54,679 bases of DNA from an uncultured Spirochaetota bacterium (GTDB taxonomy: Bacteria > Spirochaetota > Brachyspiria > Brachyspirales > Brachyspiraceae). The notes below the pieces were generated by a model. The model worked only from the letters and a program-made list of their open reading frames with translations, was not told the origin of the DNA and ran no database searches. Position numbers and translations under genes: made by a program. The stretch lies in assembly GCA_944390575.1 (NCBI GenBank), contig CALXQJ010000014.1, forward strand, positions 1 through 54,679, read 5' to 3'. The number at the start of each line of letters is the position of its first letter. Position 1 is the stretch's first letter. Of the stretch, positions 8,933 to 17,962 are shown piece after piece.

Positions 8933-9663
8933 TAGTATTTGAAAAAACAAAAGGTTTAACTGATGATAAAACACATTATTGTCCTGGATGTATGCATGGT
9001 ACTGCTCAGAGACTTATTGCTGAAAGCTTAGAAGAGTTAGGGGTATTGGGTAGAGCTGTTGGAATTGCTTCTGTTGGTTGTACAGTTCTTGCTTATAAAT
9101 ATTTCTCTTGTGATATGCAACAAGCAGCTCATGGTAGAGCACCTGCTGTAGCTACTGGTGTTAAAAGAGCTTTACCTGATAGTGTAGTATTTACACTTCA
9201 AGGTGATGGAGATTTAGCTGCTATTGGAACTGCTGAAATTATACATGCTGCTGCTCGTGGTGAAAATATGACTGTTATATTCTTAAATAATGCTATTTAT
9301 GGTATGACAGGTGGGCAAATGGCTCCTACTACATTAATAGAACAAAAATCTACTACTACTCAAGCAGGAAGAGATTTTCACAGAGCTGGTAAGCCTATTA
9401 GAGTATGTGAAATGCTTGCCACATTAGATGGGGCTACTTTTGTAGAAAGGGTTGCTCTTGATTCTCCTGCTAATGTGAGAAAGGCTAAAATTGCTACTAA
9501 AAAAGCATTTGAACATCAAATTGCTGGACGTGGTTTTTCTATAGTAGAGATGGTTACAAGTTGTAATACTAATTGGGGTGTTTCTCCTATAGATGCTCAT
9601 AAGTGGGTTAAGGATAATTTGATTCCTTATTATCCTCTTGGAAACTTTAGAGATGATAGATAA
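8929..9663 (+). CDS. vorA: 2-oxoacid:ferredoxin oxidoreductase, beta (TPP) subunit
   Basis: 244 residues. HYCPGCMHGTAQRL at the N-terminus and the thiamine-diphosphate/Mg motif GDGDLAAIGTAEIIHAA followed by NNAIYGMTGGQMAPTT identify the catalytic TPP-binding subunit. It overlaps the alpha gene by 4 bp (ATGA). The GMTGGQ.APTT segment is conserved in the 2-oxoglutarate and 2-oxoisovalerate enzymes, so these are the likeliest substrates. Confidence 0.9.
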   Translation: MIVFEKTKGLTDDKTHYCPGCMHGTAQRLIAESLEELGVLGRAVGIASVGCTVLAYKYFSCDMQQAAHGRAPAVATGVKRALPDSVVFTLQGDGDLAAIGTAEIIHAAARGENMTVIFLNNAIYGMTGGQMAPTTLIEQKSTTTQAGRDFHRAGKPIRVCEMLATLDGATFVERVALDSPANVRKAKIATKKAFEHQIAGRGFSIVEMVTSCNTNWGVSPIDAHKWVKDNLIPYYPLGNFRDDR

Positions 9664-9699
9664 TTAAATATAATAATACTTATATAGGAGTTGTAAATT

Positions 9700-10254
9700 A
9701 TGGCTATAGATAAAGTTATTTTTGCAGGATTTGGGGGACAGGGTGTTATGTCTATGGGACAGCTACTTACTTATGCTGGTATGCTTCAAAATAAGCAAGT
9801 AACTTGGTGTCCTTCTTATGGTGCTGAAATGCGTGGTGGTACTGCAAACTGTTCTGTTATAGTGTCTGATGAGCTTATAGGTTCTCCATTAATTTCTCAC
9901 GATGCTACTTGTGCTGTTGTTATGAATTTACCTTCTCTAACTAAATTTGAAAAAGATGTTTTACCTGATGGTATACTATTAATAAATTCATCTCTAATAG
10001 AAAAAAAATCTACAAGAGATGATATTAAAGTAGCATATATAGAAGCTAATAAAATAGCTGCCGATATTGGAAACCCTAAGGCTACTAATATGGTAATGCT
10101 TGGAGCTTTAGTTACTATGAAAAATATTGTTACAATAGATAGTATTCAACAGGCATTTTTAAAGGTATTTGGAGAGAGAAAAAAAGAATTCCTACCTGCA
10201 AATGAAAAAGCTTTACTTGCTGGAGCTAATGCTGTAAAACAGTATATTTCTTAA
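9700..10254 (+). CDS. vorC: 2-oxoacid:ferredoxin oxidoreductase, gamma subunit
   Basis: 184 residues, the usual size of the separate gamma subunit, with FAGFGGQGVMSMGQLL at the N-terminus and PSYGAEMRGGTANCSV, both hallmarks of this CoA-binding subunit. It lies 36 bp after the beta gene with its own AGGAG site. The operon ends at the long hairpin at 10276-10315. Confidence 0.92.
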   Translation: MAIDKVIFAGFGGQGVMSMGQLLTYAGMLQNKQVTWCPSYGAEMRGGTANCSVIVSDELIGSPLISHDATCAVVMNLPSLTKFEKDVLPDGILLINSSLIEKKSTRDDIKVAYIEANKIAADIGNPKATNMVMLGALVTMKNIVTIDSIQQAFLKVFGERKKEFLPANEKALLAGANAVKQYIS

Positions 10255-10275
10255 AATTAAATATTATTTATATAT

Positions 10276-10315
10276 AAAAAAGGCTTTTAGATTATAATAA
10301 ATCTAAAGGCCTTTT
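10276..10315. terminator. Bidirectional terminator between vorC and ade
   Basis: About 17-bp stem (AAAAAGGCTTTTAGATT with AATCTAAAGGCCTTTTT, one G-T wobble), six-base AT loop, and a T-run on both strands. It sits between two convergent genes and serves both. Confidence 0.92.
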
Positions 10316-10340
10316 TAATATTCTAAAGTCTTAAAAAATT

Positions 10341-12080
10341 TTATAAAGAAACTTCTAAAAATTTATTTTGTAAAACATCAAATAAACCCTTAGTTGTAAG
10401 CTTTAACTCCGGTATTACAGATAGTGCCATAAATGATAATGTCATAAATGGGTCTATGTTTCTATTTATATTAAGCTCATCGTATGCAAGAGAGTGCAAT
10501 TTATGAATAGAGTCTATTATATAATCAGAACTTGAATCTGTAATAATACCTGATATATTAAGCTTTAAGCTATGAAGCACTTTACCATTTTTTATAGCCG
10601 TTATACCACCACCATTTCTTTCTATTTCTTTAATAGCAAGAACTATATCATCATCATTATCTCCACAAGCTATAATATTATGTGCATCATGAGATATACT
10701 CGTAGCTACAGCACCATTTTTTAATTTATAATTTTCTATTAACCCCAAACCTATATGACCTGTAGCCTTATGACGTTCTACTGCCACAACTTTTAATATA
10801 TCCTTAGAGCTATCATACTCAAAATTGCCAAAACTATTAACTGAAACTTCTCTAACAACCTTTTTAGTAACCAAGTCTCCATCTACAATACTAATAATAT
10901 TAGCCTTATTAGATTTCATTTTTATTTGTAAATCATCAGTAGTAATATTTGGTATGTTAATACTATTTGATACTTTATCTAAACCAGTATCTATATTATC
11001 TTTATTTTTATATATGTGAATACTATCTCTAACTACAACCTCACCATTAACTAAAACTGTATTAGCATTAAAGTCTTTTAAACTATCCCAAAGTACAATA
11101 TCAGCTTTATATCCAGGAGCAACAAGTCCAATATCTTTTAATCCATAACACTCAGCAGTATTTATAGTAGCCATAGCTATAGCACAAAACTCATCAAAAC
11201 CACTCTCTACAGCTATCTTTATATTATGAGAAATATGACCATACTTAATAATATCATCTAAATGCTTATCATCAGTACACATACAACATCTACGATAATT
11301 ACGTAAATTAACAGCAGGAAGTAGATTTTTCAAGTTTTGTGCAGCAGAACCATTTCTTAAAAGTACATACATACCACAATGTACTCTCTCTATTAAATCT
11401 TCTTTTGTAGTACATTCATGATCTGTAGTGACACCAGAAGCCTTATATGCATTTAATGATTTTCCTCTAAGTGTTACACCATGTCCATCTATAACCTTAT
11501 TTGCATTAATAGAATGCACAAGCTTTAATAGTACATCTTCATCCAAATTAAGAAGACCATGAAAATTCATCATCTCTGCAAGTCCAAAAATATTATCATC
11601 TGTAATAAGTTTTTGAACCTCTTTAGAATCTAATATATATCCAGACTCCTCATTTTCTGTAGCAGGTACACAAGAAGATAACATAAATAAACATTTTAAT
11701 GCTGTTTGTTTTGATGAATTAATCATAAAATTAAGTCCATCAATACCTGATACATTAACTATCTCGTGCGGATCTGTAATTATCATAGTAGTACCTGTTG
11801 GTAATACTATTTCTCCAAAAGTCTTTGGGGTACAAAGTGAAGATTCTATATGTACATGTGCATCTATAAGACCGGATGTGGCATAATAGCCTTTACCATC
11901 TATTTCTTCTACGCCTGAGTATTCACCAACACCAACTATATAGTCTTCTACTATTGCTATATCTCCTTCTACAATAGTTGCTGATATTGGGTTTACTACT
12001 TTTACGTTTTTGATTACTTTATCTGATTTTATTTTGCCTTGAGCAGATTCTATTATTTTTGAAAGCTTATGTATATCCAT
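10341..12080 (-). CDS. ade: Adenine deaminase
   Basis: Amidohydrolase-fold enzyme deaminating adenine to hypoxanthine in purine salvage. 579 residues, normal for the Ade family. The metal site motif HVHIESS follows GLIDA; later landmarks are IITDPHEIVNV, GLAEMMNF, DGHGVTLRGK, TTDHECT, CTDDKH and, in the C-terminal domain, SHDAHNIIACG with RNGGGI. It is convergent with the vor operon and divergent from the CHAT gene, so it is a single-gene unit. Confidence 0.96.
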   Translation of the reverse strand: MDIHKLSKIIESAQGKIKSDKVIKNVKVVNPISATIVEGDIAIVEDYIVGVGEYSGVEEIDGKGYYATSGLIDAHVHIESSLCTPKTFGEIVLPTGTTMIITDPHEIVNVSGIDGLNFMINSSKQTALKCLFMLSSCVPATENEESGYILDSKEVQKLITDDNIFGLAEMMNFHGLLNLDEDVLLKLVHSINANKVIDGHGVTLRGKSLNAYKASGVTTDHECTTKEDLIERVHCGMYVLLRNGSAAQNLKNLLPAVNLRNYRRCCMCTDDKHLDDIIKYGHISHNIKIAVESGFDEFCAIAMATINTAECYGLKDIGLVAPGYKADIVLWDSLKDFNANTVLVNGEVVVRDSIHIYKNKDNIDTGLDKVSNSINIPNITTDDLQIKMKSNKANIISIVDGDLVTKKVVREVSVNSFGNFEYDSSKDILKVVAVERHKATGHIGLGLIENYKLKNGAVATSISHDAHNIIACGDNDDDIVLAIKEIERNGGGITAIKNGKVLHSLKLNISGIITDSSSDYIIDSIHKLHSLAYDELNINRNIDPFMTLSFMALSVIPELKLTTKGLFDVLQNKFLEVSL

Positions 12081-12131
12081 AATATATACTAATATAATAT
12101 AAATATTTATGCAACTATTTTTTATAAATTA

Positions 12132-12159
12132 TTGATAATAATAATAAATACTATATAAT
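12132..12159 (+). promoter_or_regulatory. Promoter of the CHAT/amidase pair
   Basis: TTGATA (12132-12137), 16-bp spacer, TATAAT (12154-12159). The predicted transcript would begin only about 25 bases before the ATG at 12190, and no Shine-Dalgarno sequence is visible in that leader. Confidence 0.6.
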
Positions 12160-12189
12160 AAAATTAAAATCTATATATATAAATATATA

Positions 12190-13479
12190 ATGAGTAAAAA
12201 ACCATACATAGTAGTTCAAGATAATAATTATTCTAAAAATAATGATTTTTTTATCATAAAAGAAAGCTCTTATAAAAAATTAAATAAAAAAAATAATATT
12301 ATAAATATATTCATATACGATTTTCAAGAAAATAAAATATATGGATATTATGAAATAGATATTCTAAATGATGTTCTAAAAAAAGAAAATGAATTAATAT
12401 ATATCTCTATTAATAATAAAAATAAAAGAAGAAGAGGAATATATTATAAGATTGAAAATAAATATTCAAAATACTCAATCTTAGAAATAGAAAATGAAGA
12501 ATTTAATAAATTAGATAGAAAATTAAAAATAATAAATACAACTATATCTCAAACCTTTCTAAAATGCTCTATAGAAAATGAGTGTATAAAATATAATGCT
12601 ATAGAAACATATCCTTTTCTATATGTGAGTGAATATTCAAAGACATTTTCTATGCAGGCTTATGACAGTATATATAAAGAATACTTAAGATTATTAAAAA
12701 ACTCTAATAGTGAAAATAATAATATAGATAAATATTTAGAACTTGGTAGCTATTTAATGAATATGCTTTTTTCTGAAAAAGATTTTGTAGAGCATTTATT
12801 AAAAGATTTTAGAATAGTATATTTATATTTAGACAATATAACAAAAACTATACCTTGGAATATATTAGCATATAATAATAAATTTATATCAGAAAAAATA
12901 CTATTCTCATATACAAATACTATAAACACAAATAATAAAATGCCACATATAAACAATCATCATACAAAAATGGCTATTATATCAATACCTGATGAATATA
13001 TACAAAAAGATGATGAGGAAATAGAAATATTAAAAGAAATAAAAGAAATAGATTTATATAAAAAAGAACTTAATTATTTGGAATTTATTAAAATTTTAGA
13101 AAGCTATGATATAGTACATATTATAACACATGGATATGATAATGGAATTAAACTTGCTAATGACTATATTATAAATGGAATTAGTAAATTAGAAAATCCT
13201 CCATACTTAGTATTTATTAATAGCTGTAATAATGAAGAGCTTGATAATAAGTTAGTTGAATCATTACTTAATGCTGGTATTAACACTGTTATATCGGGTA
13301 TTGGATCTATTGCTGATGGATATTATAAACAGTTTATAGAATTTTTTTACCAATACTTATTACATAAAAATACGAGAATTAATACAGCTCAGGCTTATTA
13401 TTTTGCTTCTATACAAGTTCAAAATTTATATAATTGTTTTATTAGATATAGATTTAATGGGGTTGCTAGTTATGTTTAA
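12190..13479 (+). CDS. CHAT-domain (caspase-like) protease candidate
   Basis: 429 residues without signal peptide or membrane segment. The C-terminal third has the CHAT pattern: IVHIITHG (His314) followed by LVFINSC (Cys346), which fit the catalytic His-Cys dyad, then the glycine-rich VISGIGSIADG and a final segment that in CHAT proteins reads F...L..G....A. The N-terminal two thirds are Lys/Asn rich and match nothing I know; there are no obvious TPR repeats. It overlaps the lipoprotein amidase by 8 bp, so the two are translated together. A peptidase acting on an unknown partner is the likely role. It is AT-rich like its neighbours, with no sign of recent transfer. Confidence 0.72.
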   Translation: MSKKPYIVVQDNNYSKNNDFFIIKESSYKKLNKKNNIINIFIYDFQENKIYGYYEIDILNDVLKKENELIYISINNKNKRRRGIYYKIENKYSKYSILEIENEEFNKLDRKLKIINTTISQTFLKCSIENECIKYNAIETYPFLYVSEYSKTFSMQAYDSIYKEYLRLLKNSNSENNNIDKYLELGSYLMNMLFSEKDFVEHLLKDFRIVYLYLDNITKTIPWNILAYNNKFISEKILFSYTNTINTNNKMPHINNHHTKMAIISIPDEYIQKDDEEIEILKEIKEIDLYKKELNYLEFIKILESYDIVHIITHGYDNGIKLANDYIINGISKLENPPYLVFINSCNNEELDNKLVESLLNAGINTVISGIGSIADGYYKQFIEFFYQYLLHKNTRINTAQAYYFASIQVQNLYNCFIRYRFNGVASYV

Positions 13480-14521
13480 ATTAATAAATATAATATTCTT
13501 ATTATTAATAACTTTAATTTCTTGTAATGAAAATAAAGTTAATCATACTCCTATAAGACAAAAAAAAGTAGCTCCAAGAATATCTACTCTATATAAATCA
13601 CCTTCTTATAATTTGAGGGTAAAATATATTATATTACACTATACAGCATTGAATGATGATCTTTCATTAAAAGTATTAACAGGTCCTGGTGTATCTTCTC
13701 ACTATTTAATTACAACAAGGGAAGATGATCCTATATTAAAATTGATAGATGATGACTTTAGAGCTTGGCATGCTGGTGTTACAGATTTTGACAATAGACA
13801 TAGTATCAATGATAGCTCTATAGGTATAGAAATAGTAAATTTAGGATTTATAGAAAGAAAAACATACACAAGAAGACAACTTAGAAGAATGTCAAAAACT
13901 CAAATAGAGAATTTATTTTTTACTCCATATGAAGACTATATTGAATTTGAAGATTCACAAATAGAAAAGGTTGCATATTTATTAAAAAGATTAATCAAAA
14001 AATATAATATAAAACCATATGATATATTAGGTCATTCTGATGTAGCACCTTTTAGAAAAAAAGATCCAGGACCTAAATTTCCTTGGAAAAGATTATACGA
14101 TGAATATAATATAGGTATGTGGTATGATTATGATGATTATACAAACTTTTTAAATGATAATAAGTTTAAAAGAGCATCTATAAAAGATATAAAAGAAGAA
14201 TTTATTAAATATGGATATACAAGTATGCCAACAAATAATATATGGGATTATGAATCAAGAAAAGTATTATATGCTTTTCAATCGCATTTCAGACAAGATA
14301 AAGTAAATGGAAATATAGACAATGATAGCTATGCTGTAATAAGAGCTTTAAATGAAAAAGTAAGAAGATTAAACGAAGAAGAACAAAGAGCATTAGAAAA
14401 CAATTTCCTTACAAATACATTCTATACAAATATATTCCTAAGTAATTATATAGTCAGTAGTAATTGGATGGATATACATACAAGAACTAATGTTAAGGTT
14501 ACAAATACAGTAATAGAATAG
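13472..14521 (+). CDS. Lipoprotein N-acetylmuramoyl-L-alanine amidase (AmiD-like)
   Basis: 349 residues from the ATG at 13472, which gives a lipoprotein signal (lipobox TLISC); the longer frame from 13403 lacks sense inside the CHAT gene. The Amidase_2 domain covers about residues 50-220: zinc and catalytic marks are ILHYTAL, SSHYLI, the RAWHAG, IGIEIVN and GHSDVAPFRKKDPGPKFPW segments. A C-terminal peptidoglycan-binding-like helical region follows (LYAFQSHF...). It would cleave cell-wall stem peptides from MurNAc, in wall recycling or remodelling at the outer membrane. Start overlaps the CHAT gene by 8 bp. Confidence 0.92.
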   Translation: MFKLINIIFLLLITLISCNENKVNHTPIRQKKVAPRISTLYKSPSYNLRVKYIILHYTALNDDLSLKVLTGPGVSSHYLITTREDDPILKLIDDDFRAWHAGVTDFDNRHSINDSSIGIEIVNLGFIERKTYTRRQLRRMSKTQIENLFFTPYEDYIEFEDSQIEKVAYLLKRLIKKYNIKPYDILGHSDVAPFRKKDPGPKFPWKRLYDEYNIGMWYDYDDYTNFLNDNKFKRASIKDIKEEFIKYGYTSMPTNNIWDYESRKVLYAFQSHFRQDKVNGNIDNDSYAVIRALNEKVRRLNEEEQRALENNFLTNTFYTNIFLSNYIVSSNWMDIHTRTNVKVTNTVIE

Positions 14522-14565
14522 ATATAAAATAAGATATATAAGAAAAATAAAATTAATATAATAAA

Positions 14566-14600
14566 AAAGAGTAAGTCATTTTTATATGAGCTTACTCTTT
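14566..14600. terminator. Bidirectional terminator between amidase and ankyrin genes
   Basis: Stem AAAGAGTAAG / CTTACTCTTT, extended by TCAT/ATGA with one bulged G, with A- and T-runs on both sides. It separates convergent genes. Confidence 0.88.
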
Positions 14601-14613
14601 AATTTATATCTTA

Positions 14614-16368
14614 TTAATTATTTACCCACCATTTTTTAGATAGGTCTTGCTTACTTCTATACTCTAAAAGACTACTTCTTATACTATTTATATCAAAACC
14701 TCTATTTATATTTTTAAAAGATACAGGAGAAGATGATGATGAATCATAGCTATTTAAAAGAGCTATAATTTCTGTATTTCCATTAGAAACAGCAATATCC
14801 ATAGGTGTTTTACCTTTTTTATTCTTAATAGTAAGTAATGTATTATCTTTATCTATTAAGTATTTAATTAATTTAGAATCAGCATTTGCATTAATAGCAT
14901 GATGAAGAGGAGTATTTCCTATTGTATTTTTTGCCTTTAAATCAGACTTATACTCTGTAAGTAATACAACTGTAGAATATAAATTATTAGAAGCAGCCCA
15001 ATGTAATGGTGTTTCAAGTCCAAAAGTAGTTCTATCATCATCACGAACATTTACTAATCTTTTATCTCTATTCAAAAGAACTCGAACAACATCATCTCTA
15101 CCATTTGCAGAAGCAATATGAATAGCCTCAGCACCATCTACAGAGTCTTTAGCATATAAATTAGCACCAGAATCTATAAGAATCTCAACAGCCTCAACAT
15201 TACCAATAAGAGATGCTAAAAGTAAAGGAGTATACTCTCCAACAAACCAATTATAATCAACTAAATAAGCATCCTTATTTAATTTGATTTCTTTATCTAT
15301 ATTCTTTTGCTCTAATAACATCTTTAGAATATCTATATTATCATTTAATACAGCCAAATGTAGAGGAGAGTATCCTTCTTCATATTTAAAATTTGCACTA
15401 ATACCTTCTCTTAGTAAATTATTAACTGCTATTATATCATTATTACTAATAGCAACTAAAAGTTCTAATTGCTTATCTGTCAAATTTACTTCATCATCTG
15501 ATGATGTATTTTTATCATCTATTTGAGTATTAGATAAAGTAATAGTATTTTCATCTATAACTTCTGTAATATTTTCATTAGTAGTAGTGCTTAAACTATC
15601 TAAAGCTAAAACATTCATAATCTCTTCATTTTTTGCATAATAAGCAGGGGTACTATCATCTTTTGTTTTAGCCTCTTTATTAGCACCAGAATCTAATAAA
15701 GCATTAACAGAGTCTAATGAGGCAAAAGCAGATGCATAATGTAAAGCAGTCCAATTATCAACATCAACAGCTTCTATATCAGCTCCATTTGCAATTAAAA
15801 GCTTAATAGTTTCTGTTTTATCTTTCATAGCAGCCCAATGTAAAGGTGTATTTCCCTTATCATCTTTTAAGTTAATAAGAGTAGGATCTTTTTTTAATAA
15901 TGAAGCTATAACATCATTTCTACCATTGGCAGAAGCTAAATGTATAGACATTCCTCCATCAATAGAATCTTTAGCTTTTACATCTGCATTATTTTCAATT
16001 AGAATATTAACAATTTTATCATTACCTAAAAATGATGAAAGTATTAAAGGAGTAGCACCACCTAAATACCATCCATTAACATTAACTTTCATATCTAATT
16101 TAGAGTCTACATTTATATTTGTATATTTTAATAATTCTAAAACAGTATTTACATCCTCATTATAAACTGCTCTATGAAGTGGAGTATAGCCTTCATCATC
16201 TAATACATTAATATTAATATTTGTTGAGTTTTTTAATAGAGATGATACATTTTGAGAATCTTTATTTTCTATTGATATAAATAAAGATTTTTCATCATCT
16301 GTTAATGCAAATAAGTTTAGTGTTGTAAAAAAAATTGATTGTAATAATATATACTTAATATATTTCAC
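14614..16368 (-). CDS. Secreted ankyrin-repeat protein, internally duplicated
   Basis: 584 residues with an N-terminal signal peptide (residues 1-21, ending near LFA) and no lipobox, so it is probably periplasmic or exported. Ankyrin repeats of the type G.TPLH.A...N....V..LL..GA fill residues about 55-245 and again 325-545. The two halves match unit by unit: each has a YTPLL/ATPLI repeat after a long insert, then KDS.DG....HLASANGR.DV, then a PLHWAA repeat. The linker (about 250-320) is acidic and Thr/Asn rich. This shows duplication of a whole ankyrin block. Partner and function are unknown. Monocistronic. Confidence 0.93.
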   Translation of the reverse strand: MKYIKYILLQSIFFTTLNLFALTDDEKSLFISIENKDSQNVSSLLKNSTNININVLDDEGYTPLHRAVYNEDVNTVLELLKYTNINVDSKLDMKVNVNGWYLGGATPLILSSFLGNDKIVNILIENNADVKAKDSIDGGMSIHLASANGRNDVIASLLKKDPTLINLKDDKGNTPLHWAAMKDKTETIKLLIANGADIEAVDVDNWTALHYASAFASLDSVNALLDSGANKEAKTKDDSTPAYYAKNEEIMNVLALDSLSTTTNENITEVIDENTITLSNTQIDDKNTSSDDEVNLTDKQLELLVAISNNDIIAVNNLLREGISANFKYEEGYSPLHLAVLNDNIDILKMLLEQKNIDKEIKLNKDAYLVDYNWFVGEYTPLLLASLIGNVEAVEILIDSGANLYAKDSVDGAEAIHIASANGRDDVVRVLLNRDKRLVNVRDDDRTTFGLETPLHWAASNNLYSTVVLLTEYKSDLKAKNTIGNTPLHHAINANADSKLIKYLIDKDNTLLTIKNKKGKTPMDIAVSNGNTEIIALLNSYDSSSSSPVSFKNINRGFDINSIRSSLLEYRSKQDLSKKWWVNN

Positions 16369-16472
16369 CTTAATACTCCAAATAATTATCTAAAGTATAG
16401 TATATTAGATAATAAATAAATATCAAGCATAAAAATAAATTCGTATTTTATAATCTATTCTTTACAAATAAA

Positions 16473-17474
16473 TTATGAAAATAAATAATTATAAACATTA
16501 TCAGAAATAGCTATACCATTTTTTTCATAATCTATTCTACAAGCCTCTTTTCTATCGCCAGGTACAGTAATTGGAATATTATCATACAAAGAAGGTTCAT
16601 TTCTAAGATCATCTATAAATGACTGAGTAGTGTCTAAAAAAGTATCTATATTATTAAATATATCAGATTCTATAACAAGTATAAAAGTTGATAAATTTCT
16701 CATTTTATCCAAATCATTATACATTTTTACTAAGTTATTACAATAAACATTTCCAATCAATATTCCACTAAAAGCCTCTATCATAGTTTGAAGCATATAC
16801 CCCTTAGCACCACCAAATGGTATAAGTGCTTTTACTTTATTAGGATCAGTAGTAGACTCTCCATTTTCATCAACACCCCAATTAGGAGGTATAGACTTTC
16901 CATTATTAGAATAATTAAATATTCTACCCAATGAAACCTCACTTGTTGCCATATCACCAAGTATAAAGTCTCTTCTAGCAGGAAAACCAAAACTAATAGG
17001 ATTAGTACCAAAAAATGATCTCTTACCATTAAAAGGTATAACACAAGGATCTGTATTTGCCATAATTAGTGAAATCTTTTGTCTGTCTATAGCCATTTTA
17101 TTATAATATGATAATGCACCTATATGACTATTGTTTTTTATCCCTATTAAAAATAGTCCATTTTCTTTAGAATTATCAATAGCATAGTCCATTGCTTTTT
17201 TTACTGCAACATGCCCAAAACCTCCATCAGCATCCATTATAGCTATAGATTGTTTTCTTTTTGTAATATTAAAATTAGAAGATAAATTTATACCTCCTGA
17301 AGATACTCTGTTCACATAATGCTCAACTCTTAAAACTCCATGTGAATGAATACCTCTCAAATCTGCATAAAGCAAAATATCTGTTATTATATTAACAGAT
17401 TCTTCATCTATACCTGCTGATAATAGCTTTTTTGTAGTTTTTTCTCTCAAATCTTCTAATTTTACTCTTTTCAT
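16473..17474 (-). CDS. Malate/L-lactate dehydrogenase family oxidoreductase (Ldh2/AllD type)
   Basis: 333 residues, the usual length for this NAD(P)-dependent 2-hydroxyacid dehydrogenase family that lacks a Rossmann fold. Family signatures: ADLRGIHSHGVLRVEHY near residue 40, NNSHIGALSYY, FGTNPISFGFPA, MATSEVSLGRI and PFGGAKGYMLQTMIEAFSGIL. Substrate could be malate, lactate, ureidoglycolate or a sugar acid; no neighbour narrows it down. It is transcribed away from the 488-bp gap at 17475-17962. Confidence 0.9.
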   Translation of the reverse strand: MKRVKLEDLREKTTKKLLSAGIDEESVNIITDILLYADLRGIHSHGVLRVEHYVNRVSSGGINLSSNFNITKRKQSIAIMDADGGFGHVAVKKAMDYAIDNSKENGLFLIGIKNNSHIGALSYYNKMAIDRQKISLIMANTDPCVIPFNGKRSFFGTNPISFGFPARRDFILGDMATSEVSLGRIFNYSNNGKSIPPNWGVDENGESTTDPNKVKALIPFGGAKGYMLQTMIEAFSGILIGNVYCNNLVKMYNDLDKMRNLSTFILVIESDIFNNIDTFLDTTQSFIDDLRNEPSLYDNIPITVPGDRKEACRIDYEKNGIAISDNVYNYLFS

Positions 17475-17962
17475 AATTATAATATCCTAATAATGTTGAT
17501 ATATTGTTTATAAGTATATTATTTTTATTAACATTATAAACAAATTTTAATAATTAAAAAAAATTGAATTTATTAATTAAATTTATAGAATTTTATAATT
17601 CTATATTTAGTTGATATAAAATAAATTATAAACATATTATCAATATAAAAATTTCATTTTCTTCTTATATGGAAATTATTATCAACATATCAACAGATTA
17701 ATAATAATATAAATTTTTTAAAATTTAAATAATAAAATTTATTATTTAATAAACTCATAATTTGGTATTATAAAAAATTGAAGTTTATATTATAAATTCA
17801 TTTTATAATTATAATGTTGATAACTTGTTTATAATGTTGATAACTTTTAATATATGTTTATATTTTAAATTTCTTTTATAAATTTAAAATATAAATTCAA
17901 AATTTGAATTCTAAAAAATAGATTTTTTAATAAAAATATGATATATTGTTAACATAATAATT
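17475..17962. other. Gene-free AT-rich gap with DnaA-box-like repeats (candidate oriC)
   Basis: 488 bp between divergent genes, nearly all A/T. Three exact copies of TTATCAACA occur: + strand at 17679-17687, minus strand at 17815-17823 and 17835-17843 (the last two exactly 20 bp apart). One-mismatch copies lie at 17494-17502 and 17687-17695. A second motif, TTGTTTATAA or its reverse, occurs at 17504-17513, 17534-17543 and 17825-17834. TTATCAACA differs from the E. coli DnaA box TTATCCACA at one base. With the parS-like sites 3 kb away and gene orientation biased outwards, this could be the replication origin. No dnaA or dnaN is in the window. I see no coding frame here. Confidence 0.5.

Noticed and set aside
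12081-12189. Purine riboswitch upstream of ade or the CHAT gene
   Set aside because: The leader is nearly all A/T with no conserved purine-riboswitch core.
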